Assembly: GCF_002160515.1 (NCBI RefSeq) | Contig: NZ_NFKS01000016.1 | Location: forward strand, 1 to 64,000 | Length of the DNA: 64,000 nucleotides | Reading direction: 5' to 3' | Source: Anaeromassilibacillus sp. An172 | GTDB lineage: Bacteria; Bacillota; Clostridia; Oscillospirales; Acutalibacteraceae | Part shown: positions 1 to 8,011 of the stretch, piece by piece | How positions within the stretch are numbered: position 1 is the first letter of the stretch | How the letters are laid out: the number at the start of each line of letters is the position of its first letter | The notes under the pieces: generated by a model | Told to the model about the DNA's origin: nothing | The model's database searches: none | Seen by the model: only the letters and a program-made list of their open reading frames with translations | Program-made: the position numbers and the translations under genes

Positions 1-13
1 GAAATAAAAATAA

Positions 14-177
14 GGTCTCGCCCGACCTTGTAACGATATTCATTTCTAAATGAAACCTTTGCAAGACGGAGATAAAAAACAGACCTTACTACAGGCGAGC
101 CATTCCAAAGAATGAAGAAAAAGTCTCGCCCGACCTGTGCAGGCGTGTATTTCCAAAAATAACCCTTGCAGGTCGGA
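14..177 (-). repeat. two copies of a dispersed paired-hairpin repeat
   Basis: Two copies of the same element lie in reverse orientation: 14-70 (first hairpin only) and 94-177 (both hairpins). On the minus strand each reads TCCGNCYTG, a variable loop, then CARGNCGGGCGAGAC. The second copy continues into a stem GGCGAGAC/GGCTCGC around CCGCA-like and TTGGAATGG segments. The 94-177 copy ends just before the ribosome binding site of the aminotransferase. Its 55-base first hairpin is almost the exact reverse complement (53 of 55 by eye) of the copy downstream of that gene. The function is unknown. Other copies are at 1409, 2660, 61274, 63830 and 63892. Confidence 0.75.
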
Positions 178-204
178 GTTAAAAAAAGAAAGGATAGATA
201 TAGT

Positions 205-1392
205 ATGAATTATGAATTTTCACAGAGAGTTCAGGCTCTCAAGCCCAGCGCAATAAGAGAAATTTTTAAATATGCCGCAGACCCAACAGTGGTTTCCCTT
301 TCTGCCGGAAACCCGGCTCCGGAAGCTTTTCCATGTAAGGAGCTTGCAGAAATTTCTGAAAAGCTTTTAAGAGAAAACCCTGTTGCCGCTTTCCAGTACA
401 GCTTTACAGAGGGTTATCCTGTTTTAAGAGAACAGCTTAAAAAATATATGGCTGAAAAACACAACTCCTTTAAGGATTTTGACGACCTCATCATCACCTC
501 CGGCGCACAGCAGGTTATGGACTTGACCACAAAGGTGCTTGTAAACGAGGGCGATAAGGTTATCTGCGAAGCTCCAAGCTTTATCGGCTCCCTCAACAGC
601 TTCAGAAGCTATTTAGGACAGCTTGTAGGCGTTCCCGTTGAATCCGACGGTATGAACATGGAAGCTCTTGAGGAAGCTCTTAAAAACAACGAAAACGTGA
701 AGTTTATCTACACAATTCCAAACTTCCAGAATCCATCAGGGGTTACAATGAGCTATGAAAAGAGAAAGAAAATGTATGAGCTTGCCTGCAAGTACAATGT
801 AATTATTCTTGAGGACAACCCATACGGCGACTTGAGATACAGCGGCGAGCATATCCCAACTATCAAGAGCCTCGATACAGAGGGCAGAGTAATCTATGCC
901 GGCACATTCAGCAAGGTTATTTCACCGGGTATGAGAGTTGGCTGGTGCATTGCTCCAAAGGAGATTATTTCAAAAATCGTTGTGTGCAAACAGGGCGAGG
1001 ACGTTCACACAAATATCTGGTCACAGATGGTTTGCAGTGAGTTTATGGCTAATTACGACTATGAAGCTCACCTTGAAAATCTGAGAAACATCTACAGAAA
1101 GAAAGCTCAGTTTGCCATGGACCTTCTTGATAAACACCTTGCTCCTAAGATTACATACGATAAAATCGACGGCGGACTTTTCATCTGGTGCAAGCTTCCC
1201 GAAAACGTTGATATGCCTGAGTTCTGCAAAACAGCGGTTCTCAACAAGGTTTGTGTAGTTCCGGGAAATGCTTTTCTCACAGACGAAAACGAAAAGACAA
1301 ACGCTTTCAGAATAAACTTCTCAACACCTACAGACGAACAGCTTGAAAAGGGAATTAAAATTCTCGGTGAAGTTGCCAACATGCTTTTTTAA
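205..1392 (+). CDS. PLP-dependent class I/II aminotransferase (2-aminoadipate/MocR-like type)
   Basis: This is a 396-residue fold-type I aminotransferase that should transfer an amino group between an amino acid and a 2-oxoacid in the cytoplasm. Visible motifs are NPSG near residues 177-180, EDNPYG near 203-208, and the Schiff-base lysine in GTFSK near 237 followed by the PGMRVGW stretch. The ATG at 205 is preceded by GAAAGGA, whereas the longer TTG start at 166 lies inside the upstream hairpin repeat. The sequence resembles the LysN/2-aminoadipate and aromatic aminotransferases related to MocR, but there is no N-terminal DNA-binding domain. The exact substrate cannot be read from sequence. 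The gene is monocistronic and bracketed by inverted copies of the paired-hairpin repeat. Confidence 0.93.
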   Translation: MNYEFSQRVQALKPSAIREIFKYAADPTVVSLSAGNPAPEAFPCKELAEISEKLLRENPVAAFQYSFTEGYPVLREQLKKYMAEKHNSFKDFDDLIITSGAQQVMDLTTKVLVNEGDKVICEAPSFIGSLNSFRSYLGQLVGVPVESDGMNMEALEEALKNNENVKFIYTIPNFQNPSGVTMSYEKRKKMYELACKYNVIILEDNPYGDLRYSGEHIPTIKSLDTEGRVIYAGTFSKVISPGMRVGWCIAPKEIISKIVVCKQGEDVHTNIWSQMVCSEFMANYDYEAHLENLRNIYRKKAQFAMDLLDKHLAPKITYDKIDGGLFIWCKLPENVDMPEFCKTAVLNKVCVVPGNAFLTDENEKTNAFRINFSTPTDEQLEKGIKILGEVANMLF

Positions 1393-1408
1393 TTCCGCTT
1401 TTTTTATT

Positions 1409-1493
1409 TCCGACCTGCAAGGGTTATTTTTGGAAATATACACCTGCACAGGTCGGGCGAGACCTTTTCCGCAGTTATTGGAATGGTTCGCCC
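1409..1493 (+). repeat. paired-hairpin repeat, forward copy
   Basis: A complete copy begins with TCCGACCTG about 17 bases after the aminotransferase stop. Hairpin 1 pairs CCGACCTG with CAGGTCGG. Hairpin 2 pairs GGCGAGACC with GGTTCGCC. The sequence, including its loop, is nearly the reverse complement of the copy at 121-177, so the mRNA would carry complementary 5' and 3' ends. It may also act as the transcription terminator, but no long T-run follows hairpin 1. Confidence 0.75.
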
Positions 1494-1573
1494 TTTTGTG
1501 ACTTTGCAGAAATATATTTTCAGAAAATTTATTTTTCATTTATGCATTGCGGGACTTCAATTTTAAAATTAAC

Positions 1574-1605
1574 GCCATTTCCGCAGTCATCGGAAAATGG
1601 TTCGC
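1574..1605 (+). repeat. partial paired-hairpin repeat (second hairpin only)
   Basis: This segment contains the second-hairpin core of the family (CCGCAGTCATCGG and ATGGTTCGC) without the first hairpin. CCATTTCCG can pair with CGGAAAATGG. It lies 46 bases upstream of trpS and may be the decayed upstream member of the trpS pair. Confidence 0.5.
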
Positions 1606-1651
1606 TTACATATGAGTTTTTATCAACATACATTTTCGGAGGAAAATTATA

Positions 1652-2650
1652 ATGGAAACAGAAAAGAAAAAGATAGTTTTCAGCGCCATTCAGCCCAGCG
1701 GTACAATCACTCTGGGAAACTATCTGGGCGCTGTAAGAAACTGGGTAAACATGCAGGATGAGTTCAACTGCATTTATGCTCTTGCTGACCTGCACACAAT
1801 AACCGTAAGACAGGAGCCTGCGGTTATGAGAAAGAATATTCTTGACGCTTACGCTTCCATAATGGCTTGCGGTATTGACCCTGAAAAAAGTCTTTTCTTT
1901 ATTCAGAGCCATGTTCACACACACGCAGAGCTTGCATGGATTTTAAACTGCTACACACAGTTCGGCGAGCTTTCAAGAATGACACAGTTTAAGGACAAGT
2001 CCGCAAAGCACGCAGACAACATAAACGCAGGACTTTTCACCTATCCATGCCTTATGGCTGCGGATATTCTCCTTTATCAGGCTGATATGGTTCCGGTTGG
2101 CGCTGACCAGAAGCAGCACCTTGAGCTTTCCCGTGACATCGCCGTAAGATTTAACGGACTTTACGGCAACGTGTTTAAAGTTCCGGAGGGATTTATTCCA
2201 AAGAACGGCGCAAGAGTTATGAGCCTTCAGGACCCAACAAGAAAGATGAGCAAGTCAGACGAGAACGTAAACGGCTGTGTACATCTTCTCGATACACCTG
2301 AGGTTATAATGAAGAAATTCAAGCGTGCCGTTACCGACAGCGAAGCTGTTGTAAGATACGGCGAGGGCAAAGAGGGAATTAACAACCTTATGTCCATTTA
2401 CTCAGCTGTTACCGGCAAAACCCTTGAGGAAATCGAAAAGGAATTTGAGGGCAAGGGCTACGGCGACTTTAAGACAACAGTAGGCGAAGCTGTTGTTGAG
2501 GCTTTAAGACCTATCAAAACCCGTTACGAACAGCTTATCAGGGACAAGGCATACCTTGAAGAGTGCTACAGAAAAGCCGACGAAACCGCACTCCGCTTCA
2601 GCCGGAGAACCCTTTCCAAAGCAATGAAGAAGATAGGATTTATTCTTTAA
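1652..2650 (+). CDS. trpS: tryptophan--tRNA ligase
   Basis: This 332-residue class Ic aminoacyl-tRNA synthetase charges tRNA-Trp with tryptophan using ATP. The N-terminus SAIQPSGTITLGNYLG carries the HIGH-equivalent signature near residues 17-26, and KMSKS is at 198-202 in RKMSKSDEN. The length is normal for bacterial TrpS. The ATG at 1652 follows GGAGGA at the right distance. No T-box leader could be seen in the 259-base upstream gap, which instead holds paired-hairpin repeats. A factor-independent terminator follows at 2779. Confidence 0.97.
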   Translation: METEKKKIVFSAIQPSGTITLGNYLGAVRNWVNMQDEFNCIYALADLHTITVRQEPAVMRKNILDAYASIMACGIDPEKSLFFIQSHVHTHAELAWILNCYTQFGELSRMTQFKDKSAKHADNINAGLFTYPCLMAADILLYQADMVPVGADQKQHLELSRDIAVRFNGLYGNVFKVPEGFIPKNGARVMSLQDPTRKMSKSDENVNGCVHLLDTPEVIMKKFKRAVTDSEAVVRYGEGKEGINNLMSIYSAVTGKTLEEIEKEFEGKGYGDFKTTVGEAVVEALRPIKTRYEQLIRDKAYLEECYRKADETALRFSRRTLSKAMKKIGFIL

Positions 2651-2659
2651 TTTTTTTAT

Positions 2660-2747
2660 ATCCGACCTGTAAGGGGAGGATATAAAAATCAACATCATTA
2701 CAGGTCGGGCGAGACGTTTTTCTTAGTCTTTAGAGTGGCTCGCTCTT
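2660..2747 (+). repeat. paired-hairpin repeat, forward copy
   Basis: This copy follows trpS by 10 bases. Hairpin 1 pairs CCGACCTGTA with TACAGGTCGG and is followed by GCGAGACG and a second stem ending in TGGCTCGC. The loop differs from the other copies while the stem is kept, which supports a structured RNA or DNA element. Confidence 0.7.
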
Positions 2748-2778
2748 GGTTAAGTTTGATTTTTAATATTATAATTTG

Positions 2779-2820
2779 ACAACCGTGGTTAAAAAATAAC
2801 CACGGTTGTTTTTATTTTTC
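2779..2820 (+). terminator. rho-independent terminator after trpS
   Basis: AACCGTGGTTA (2781-2791) pairs with TAACCACGGTT (2798-2808), followed by a T-rich run to 2819. It should stop trpS transcripts. Confidence 0.85.
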
Positions 2821-2841
2821 TTTTATGCAATTATCAATCAA

Positions 2842-2879
2842 ATAACAACAGCCACAATTTTTTAACCGTGGCTGTTATC
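2842..2879 (-). terminator. rho-independent terminator of the zinc operon
   Basis: On the minus strand ATAACAGCCAC pairs with a GTGGCTGTTGTTAT arm and a T-containing tail follows. It lies just past the znuB stop and faces the trpS terminator. Confidence 0.7.
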
Positions 2880-2898
2880 TTTAAAAATTTATTTATTT

Positions 2899-3735
2899 TT
2901 ACGTCTTATCCTTTAAAAAGCGACATCGGAAAACTGCGATGAGTTTGAATATTATAAGAGCTATAATATTTACCACAACAACTGTTGCGCCCGTTGGAGT
3001 GTTTAATCCGTATGAGGCGGTTATTCCGATAAGGAAGCACACAAGGGACAAGATTACGGAACAAATTGTCACGCTTCTGAATGACTTGCAAAGGCTCATT
3101 GAGGTGAGGGCAGGGAAAATTATAAGTGCTGAAATAAGCAGTGCGCCCATCATTCTCATGCCCAGCACAACTGTCACCGCTGTCAGAAGTGCAATAAGGG
3201 AATTATAAAGTCCGGTTCTTGTTCCTGTTGCCTTGGCAAAGGATTCGTCAAATGTTACGGCGAATATTTTAGTATAGAAAAATACAAACATAAACAAAAC
3301 GCAGATACACAGTATCACGCTTAAAACCACATCGTCATCGGTCATTGAAAGTATGCTTCCGAACATGTAGCTGGAAACGTCCGTGTTCATGCCGGTGGTA
3401 AGGGACACTGTTATTACACCAACCGCCAAAGCTCCTGTGGAGATTATGGCAATAGCTGAGTCGCCCTTTATTTTACTGCTTTCGCTTATTCTCAGGAGGA
3501 GAAAGGCGGCGGCTATTACCACAGGAATGGAAAAAACAAGGGGCGCAAAGTTAAAGGCGGTGGCAACTGCCATTGCGCCGAAGCCCACATGTGAAAGACC
3601 ATCACCAATCATTGAATATCTTTTAAGCACAAGGCTTACGCCCAGCAATGCGGCACAAAGGGACACAAGAACGCCAACCACTACGGCTCTCACCATAAAG
3701 GGGTAGGACATCATCTCTCCAATCATCTCAATCAT
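2899..3735 (-). CDS. znuB: zinc ABC transporter permease
   Basis: This polytopic inner-membrane permease of the ABC-3 (ZnuB/MntB) family, about 278 residues, forms the channel for metal import. About eight hydrophobic segments are visible. The family hallmark GDGLSHVGFGA lies near the N-terminus after the first helix. AGGAGG lies 11 bases before the ATG at 3735 and 5 bases before a GTG at 3741, so either start is possible. The gene overlaps the end of znuC, so translation is probably coupled. Zinc rather than manganese is inferred from the neighbouring Zur-like regulator and the His-rich binding protein. Confidence 0.92.
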   Translation of the reverse strand: MIEMIGEMMSYPFMVRAVVVGVLVSLCAALLGVSLVLKRYSMIGDGLSHVGFGAMAVATAFNFAPLVFSIPVVIAAAFLLLRISESSKIKGDSAIAIISTGALAVGVITVSLTTGMNTDVSSYMFGSILSMTDDDVVLSVILCICVLFMFVFFYTKIFAVTFDESFAKATGTRTGLYNSLIALLTAVTVVLGMRMMGALLISALIIFPALTSMSLCKSFRSVTICSVILSLVCFLIGITASYGLNTPTGATVVVVNIIALIIFKLIAVFRCRFLKDKT

Positions 3736-4441
3736 GGTCACAGCAACCTCCTAAAAATCTTTTTGCCTGACTGCTTTTCTTATACTCGGCAACAGTTCCG
3801 AAGAATGTTCCCTCGTCCTGAAGGTGCAGTACATGGGTGGAATGTCCTATAGAACACTTTATATCGTGGGAAACCATAATAACGGTTATCTTTTCCTTTT
3901 TGTTCAAGTCCTCTATAACATGGTAAAGCTCGTCGGTTGCCACAGGGTCAAGGGCGGCAACAGGCTCGTCCAAAAGCAAAATGGTCTTTGTGGCGCACAG
4001 GGCACGGGCAAGCAAAACCCTCTGCTGCTGTCCTCCGGAAAGCTCGTGATAACAGCGGTTTTTAAGATTTTCAATGCCAAGCTTTTTTATATTTTCCAGT
4101 GCGGCGGTCTTTTCCTTTTTGCCGTAAAAGGGCTTTAATCCCCTTGAGGCAAGACAGCCGGAAAGTACGATTTCAAAAACCGAAGCGGGGAAATCCTTCT
4201 GCGCCATTGTCTGCTGGGGCATGTAGCCTATTTCTTTTTGTCTTAATCCGTCGCCCATAACAATTTTTCCCTTAACAGGGGAGATAAGTCCCAAAAGTCC
4301 CTTTATAAGGGTGGTTTTTCCGGAACCGTTTTCGCCGACTATGCACAGCATATCCCCACGGTTTACCTGAAAGGAAAGGTCTGAAATAACCTCTTTGTCG
4401 TCATAGGCAAGGCAGATATTTTCACAGGAAATAAGTGCCAT
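3728..4441 (-). CDS. znuC: zinc ABC transporter ATP-binding protein
   Basis: This 237-residue ABC ATPase powers zinc uptake with ZnuB and ZnuA. The Walker A motif GENGSGKTT is near residue 36, the Q-loop region is GYMPQQ, the signature is LSGGQQQR, the Walker B motif is ILLLDEP, and the switch histidine is in SHD. The ATG overlaps the znuA stop codon (TGATG), and the 3' end overlaps znuB, so the three genes form one tightly coupled operon read from the Zur-box promoter near 5.9 kb. Confidence 0.94.
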   Translation of the reverse strand: MALISCENICLAYDDKEVISDLSFQVNRGDMLCIVGENGSGKTTLIKGLLGLISPVKGKIVMGDGLRQKEIGYMPQQTMAQKDFPASVFEIVLSGCLASRGLKPFYGKKEKTAALENIKKLGIENLKNRCYHELSGGQQQRVLLARALCATKTILLLDEPVAALDPVATDELYHVIEDLNKKEKITVIMVSHDIKCSIGHSTHVLHLQDEGTFFGTVAEYKKSSQAKRFLGGCCDHD

Positions 4442-5397
4442 CAGTTTAAAGCCTCCTTAATATTTGCAAGGTTGTTTTCCATAAGCCGGAGATATGTTAC
4501 GCCGTTTTCAAAGTCCTCTTTGGAAACATTGTGGCAGGAGTGAAGCAAAAGCTTTTTAGCTCCTGTAGCTTCGCAGATTGTGTCGGCGGTTTTGCCGCTG
4601 CTCAGCTCTATATAGAACACAACCGGAATATCGTTTTCATTTACATAGTCTATAATTTCTGCGATATCTGCGGCGGAAGCCTCGGTATCTGTTGAGCATC
4701 CGGGAAATGCTGAAATATAGTCAAGTCCATAGGCGTGAACAAGATATCCGAACGGAAATCTGTCGCCGAAAACAAGTGTCTTTCTCTTTGAATTTTCAAT
4801 AGTTTGTGAATATTCTTTATCAAGAGCTTTAAGCTTTTCAATATATGCGTCTGCGTTTTCATTATAATAATCTGCGTTTTCCGGGTCGGCGTCGCTGAGA
4901 GTTTCAGCAAGCTTCTCCACAATCAAAACAGCGTTGCCCGGGTCTGTCCACACGTGCTCGTCCTTTGGCTCTTCGCCCTCATGTTCGTGGTCGTGACCCT
5001 CTTCCTCAGGCTCGTCCAAAAGCTCCACACAGTCCATCATCTTTACAACTTCCATGTCCTGGTTGTCGCCTGAGCTTATAAGGCTTCCAACCCACCGGTC
5101 GGAGTTTCCTCCCACGTATACAAACACGTCACAGCTGTTTACGTTTGCAATGTCCTGAGGTGTAGGCTCGTAGGAATGGCTCTCGGCACCGGGAGATATA
5201 AGCATTTTAAGGTTGATTTTGTCGCCGCCTATTTCCCTCAAAAAGTCATATGGGGGAAAGTTTGAGGTTATAACATTTAATTTTCCGTTGTCCTCTGTTT
5301 CCTGTTTCTGAGAATTTGAACAGCCTGCAAAAACCGAAGCGGCAAGGGCAATCACCAGAACCGCCGAAATAAATTTTAAAAATCCTGATTTCTTCAT
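4441..5397 (-). CDS. znuA: zinc-binding lipoprotein of the ABC transporter
   Basis: This 318-residue cluster A-I solute-binding protein captures zinc outside the membrane. The signal ends in a lipobox (ASVFAGC), so the mature protein should be lipid-anchored. An acidic His-rich loop (GHDHEHEGEE) in the middle of the protein is typical of ZnuA and argues for zinc. The start at 5397 follows AAGGAG. The longer reading frame to 5472 would put residues before the signal peptide and overlap the regulator gene. Confidence 0.93.
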   Translation of the reverse strand: MKKSGFLKFISAVLVIALAASVFAGCSNSQKQETEDNGKLNVITSNFPPYDFLREIGGDKINLKMLISPGAESHSYEPTPQDIANVNSCDVFVYVGGNSDRWVGSLISSGDNQDMEVVKMMDCVELLDEPEEEGHDHEHEGEEPKDEHVWTDPGNAVLIVEKLAETLSDADPENADYYNENADAYIEKLKALDKEYSQTIENSKRKTLVFGDRFPFGYLVHAYGLDYISAFPGCSTDTEASAADIAEIIDYVNENDIPVVFYIELSSGKTADTICEATGAKKLLLHSCHNVSKEDFENGVTYLRLMENNLANIKEALN

Positions 5398-5407
5398 TTT
5401 TTTCTCC

Positions 5408-5836
5408 TTATGATTTTTCTCTGCATTCCTTACAAAGTCCGTAAAGAACTGTTTTAGAAAGGTCCAAAACAAAGTCGTGCTTTTCCTTTATATGCTTAGC
5501 AAGGTTTTCAGCGTCCGCACACTCCAGGTGGACAAGTCGTCCGCAGGCGGTGCATTTAAGATGAAAATGGTTGCAGCAGTCGCCGCCGTGCTCCATATAC
5601 TGGTAGACAACGGTTTTTCCCTCTTTTCGGAAACGCCTTAAAAGCCCAGAACGGCAAAGCTCCTTTACCTGACGGTAGATTGTGCTTTTTCCTATTTTTC
5701 CGCCGCTTATTTCTCCCAGCTCAAGGGCGAGGGCGTCTATGGAAAATTCACGGTCGCTGTTTTCTTTAAGATAATTAAGCAGCATTTTCCTTTGCTCCGT
5801 ATTGTATTCCTTTCTACAGACTTTTTTATCAGTCAA
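5408..5836 (-). CDS. zur: Fur-family zinc uptake repressor
   Basis: This winged-helix repressor of the Fur family, about 142 residues, is the first gene of the znu operon. The DNA-binding part contains GKSTIYRQVKEL. The dimerisation part has HFHLKC and two CxxC pairs (CTAC and CKEC) for structural zinc. I chose the TTG at 5836 because AAGGAG lies 9 bases upstream. The in-frame ATG at 5845 overlaps that Shine-Dalgarno sequence, and a further TTG exists at 5872. Assignment as Zur rather than Fur or PerR rests on the operon partners. Confidence 0.85.
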   Translation of the reverse strand: MTDKKVCRKEYNTEQRKMLLNYLKENSDREFSIDALALELGEISGGKIGKSTIYRQVKELCRSGLLRRFRKEGKTVVYQYMEHGGDCCNHFHLKCTACGRLVHLECADAENLAKHIKEKHDFVLDLSKTVLYGLCKECREKS

Positions 5837-5875
5837 ATAGCACATCTCCTTTACAGCGTCAACAAAGGTCAACGA

Positions 5876-5923
5876 ATATGAGAATTACTCTCATATTATA
5901 GTATGGTGATTTTAAGTTGTCAA
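5876..5923 (-). promoter_or_regulatory. zinc operon promoter with Zur-type operator
   Basis: On the minus strand there is TTGACA (5918-5923), a 17-base spacer and TATAAT (5895-5900), a full consensus sigma-A promoter. A palindrome ATATGAGA-N5-TCTCATAT (5876-5896) begins at the -10 box and covers the start point. Such AT-rich palindromes are bound by Fur-family repressors, so self-repression of zur-znuACB by zinc-loaded Zur is the likely mode. Confidence 0.85.
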
Positions 5924-5947
5924 GCTTGGGATAAATTACAGCAAAAG

Positions 5948-5986
5948 AAAACCGCAGACAAGGGATTTCCCTTAATCTGCGGTTTT
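5948..5986 (-). terminator. terminator after the Amt-PII gene
   Basis: On the minus strand AAAACCGCAGA pairs with TCTGCGGTTTT and is followed by CTTTTGC. It ends the ammonium transporter transcript before the divergent-promoter gap of the zinc operon. Confidence 0.8.
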
Positions 5987-6010
5987 GTATATCAATAACC
6001 GATAGCTATA

Positions 6011-7735
6011 TTATAACGGTGTATCCTGCAAGGCGTCGAAGCCCTCCTCGCCGGTTCTCACCTTTACCACGTTTTCAATATCGTAAACGAACATCTTGCC
6101 GTCGCCGATTTTTCCTGTGTAGAGTGCCTTTCTGGCTGTATCCAGCACAAGCTGTACCGGAACCTTGCTTACAACAATCTCCACCTTGATTTTCGGAAGC
6201 AGGCTCATATCCATTTCAACACCTCGGTAGAAGTGTGATGCACCCTTCTGCGTTCCGCATCCCAGCACGTTTGTCACTGTTATACCGGTAATTCCTATAG
6301 AGTTTAAAGCGTGCATAAGCTCGTTTAACTTATTCTGACGTGTGATTATGCTTATCTTTGTAAGCTTATAATCCGCTCCCGGGTCGGCGGAATCCACCAA
6401 TTCAGCGGGAGCCTGTTCTGCGCCCATAGAGGAAACAGTAACCTTAGGAAGAGTCTGAGGAACATCACCTGTGTTGTCAAAGGTGATAAAGTCTGCGTAA
6501 CTGCTTTCAATGCCGTGTTCTCTTATATCAAGTCCGGCAATCTCTTCATCCTCGGAAACTCTAAGTCCCATTGTGTGCTTGATAACCCGGAAAACAACTG
6601 TCATTGTAACGGCAACCCAAGCGATAACCGCAGCCATTCCAAGAAGCTGAACTCCCAAAAGGTGGAAGCCGCCCCCTGTGAAAAGTCCAAGACCCTCTGT
6701 TCCTGTTCCGTCTGAGAAAAGACCTACGCAAATTGTACCCAATGCGCCGTTAAGTCCGTGAACACCTACAGCACCTACAGGGTCATCTATTTTCAAAACC
6801 TTGTCGATAAATTCAATGCCGAAAACAACCACAAAGCCTGCGATAATTCCGATTATTGCAGCGGACACAGGTGAAACTGTGTCACAGCTTGCTGTGATAG
6901 CCACAAGACCTGCCAAAGTTCCGTTGAGTGTCATGGAAATATCAGGCTTTTTGTAGCGTATCCATGTGATGAGAAGCACGGCGCAGGAAGAAACAGCCGC
7001 CGCAAGGTTTGTGTTTACAAAGATTTTTCCGGCTGTAACAACGGCTTCGCCCTCCATTGAAACGGTGGAAGCTCCGTTGAAGCCGAACCAGCAGAACCAA
7101 AGAATAAACACGCCCAATGCACCCAATGTAAGGCTGTGTCCCGGAATAGCCTTTGCCTTTCCGTTTTTGTCGTACTTTCCGATACGTGGGCCGAGAATAA
7201 GTGCGCCCACAAATGCTGCAACTCCGCCAACCATATGTACAGCTGTTGAGCCGGCGAAATCATGAAATCCCAGCTGTGAAAGCCAGCCGCCGCCCCATAT
7301 CCAGTGGCCGGAAATAGGATAGATTAAAAGGCTAATAACAAAGCTGTAAACGCAGTATGCGGAAAACTTTGTTCTCTCTGCCATTGCTCCGGAAACGATA
7401 GTTGCGGCAGTTGCGCAGAAAACCGTCTGGAATATGAGAAAAGCGTAAAAGGGAACGCCGTCGGGAAGCATTGAGGTTCCGTAGTTAGCCTCTTCGGCAA
7501 TTCCTCCGATACTTCCGATAAAAGCTCCTGTTCCTCCGAACATAAGCCCAAAACCAACAATCCAAAAAGCGGGAGTACCTATACAGAAATCCATAAGGTT
7601 TTTCATGATTATGTTTCCCGCATTCTTGGCTCGGGTAAAACCGGTTTCAACCATAGCAAAACCCGCCTGCATGAAGAACACCAAAGCCGCTCCCACAAGC
7701 ACCCATATGGTGTTCAATGCTGAAAATTCACCCAT
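6011..7735 (-). CDS. amt: ammonium transporter fused to a PII regulatory domain
   Basis: Residues 1 to about 400 form an eleven-helix Amt/MEP/Rh channel that conducts ammonium (for example FFMQAGFAMVETGF near the start and the conserved GGVAAFVGALILGPR). After a hydrophilic linker, residues from about 452 to 574 form a GlnB/GlnK-like PII domain with the LPKIKVEIVV strand and the GDGKMFV turn. PII normally is a separate protein that plugs the channel when nitrogen is sufficient. In the T-loop HFYRGVEM the usual uridylylation tyrosine after RGxE is a methionine, so classical uridylylation is unlikely. GAGGAGG precedes the ATG. No separate glnK is seen nearby. Confidence 0.93.
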   Translation of the reverse strand: MGEFSALNTIWVLVGAALVFFMQAGFAMVETGFTRAKNAGNIIMKNLMDFCIGTPAFWIVGFGLMFGGTGAFIGSIGGIAEEANYGTSMLPDGVPFYAFLIFQTVFCATAATIVSGAMAERTKFSAYCVYSFVISLLIYPISGHWIWGGGWLSQLGFHDFAGSTAVHMVGGVAAFVGALILGPRIGKYDKNGKAKAIPGHSLTLGALGVFILWFCWFGFNGASTVSMEGEAVVTAGKIFVNTNLAAAVSSCAVLLITWIRYKKPDISMTLNGTLAGLVAITASCDTVSPVSAAIIGIIAGFVVVFGIEFIDKVLKIDDPVGAVGVHGLNGALGTICVGLFSDGTGTEGLGLFTGGGFHLLGVQLLGMAAVIAWVAVTMTVVFRVIKHTMGLRVSEDEEIAGLDIREHGIESSYADFITFDNTGDVPQTLPKVTVSSMGAEQAPAELVDSADPGADYKLTKISIITRQNKLNELMHALNSIGITGITVTNVLGCGTQKGASHFYRGVEMDMSLLPKIKVEIVVSKVPVQLVLDTARKALYTGKIGDGKMFVYDIENVVKVRTGEEGFDALQDTPL

Positions 7736-7819
7736 AATAATTCCTCCTCTTTATCCGCCGAAACTAAGCGGACTTTTTATAACAAAAAGTATCTTTAATA
7801 CTCTTTATTTCTAAAATAA

Positions 7820-7992
7820 AAAAGGTGCGGATTGCCCATGGACAAAAACCGCACCTTTGCGAAAAAAGGGAAATAAGCCGAGCCACGCTGCTCGGATGTA
7901 AGGAAGTAAAAATAAAAAAGACGCTTCGGAAACATTTCCAAAGCGCCTTTGCTTTACACACACGATTATACTCAGAATTTTTATTTTGTCAA
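7820..7992 (-). promoter_or_regulatory. hairpin-rich leader upstream of amt, possible ANTAR-type attenuator
   Basis: On the minus strand a promoter TTGACA-N16-TATAAT (7965-7992) is followed by three hairpins. Hairpin 1 (7918-7950) has the hexaloop AATGTT and a T-run. Hairpin 2 (7878-7895) is CCGAGC-AGCGTG-GCTCGG. Hairpin 3 (7820-7858) is a GC-rich stem with a long T-run, that is, a terminator 85 bases before amt. Both hexaloops have A at position 1 and G at position 4, the known recognition feature of ANTAR-domain antiterminators, which often control nitrogen genes. Alternatively hairpin 1 simply terminates spoVAE. Confidence 0.5.
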
Positions 7993-8011
7993 GTTTTTAT
8001 TTTAAAAAAAT

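Noticed and set aside
1393-1651. T-box leader for trpS
   Set aside because: No T-box sequence or antiterminator could be found. The gap holds paired-hairpin repeats.
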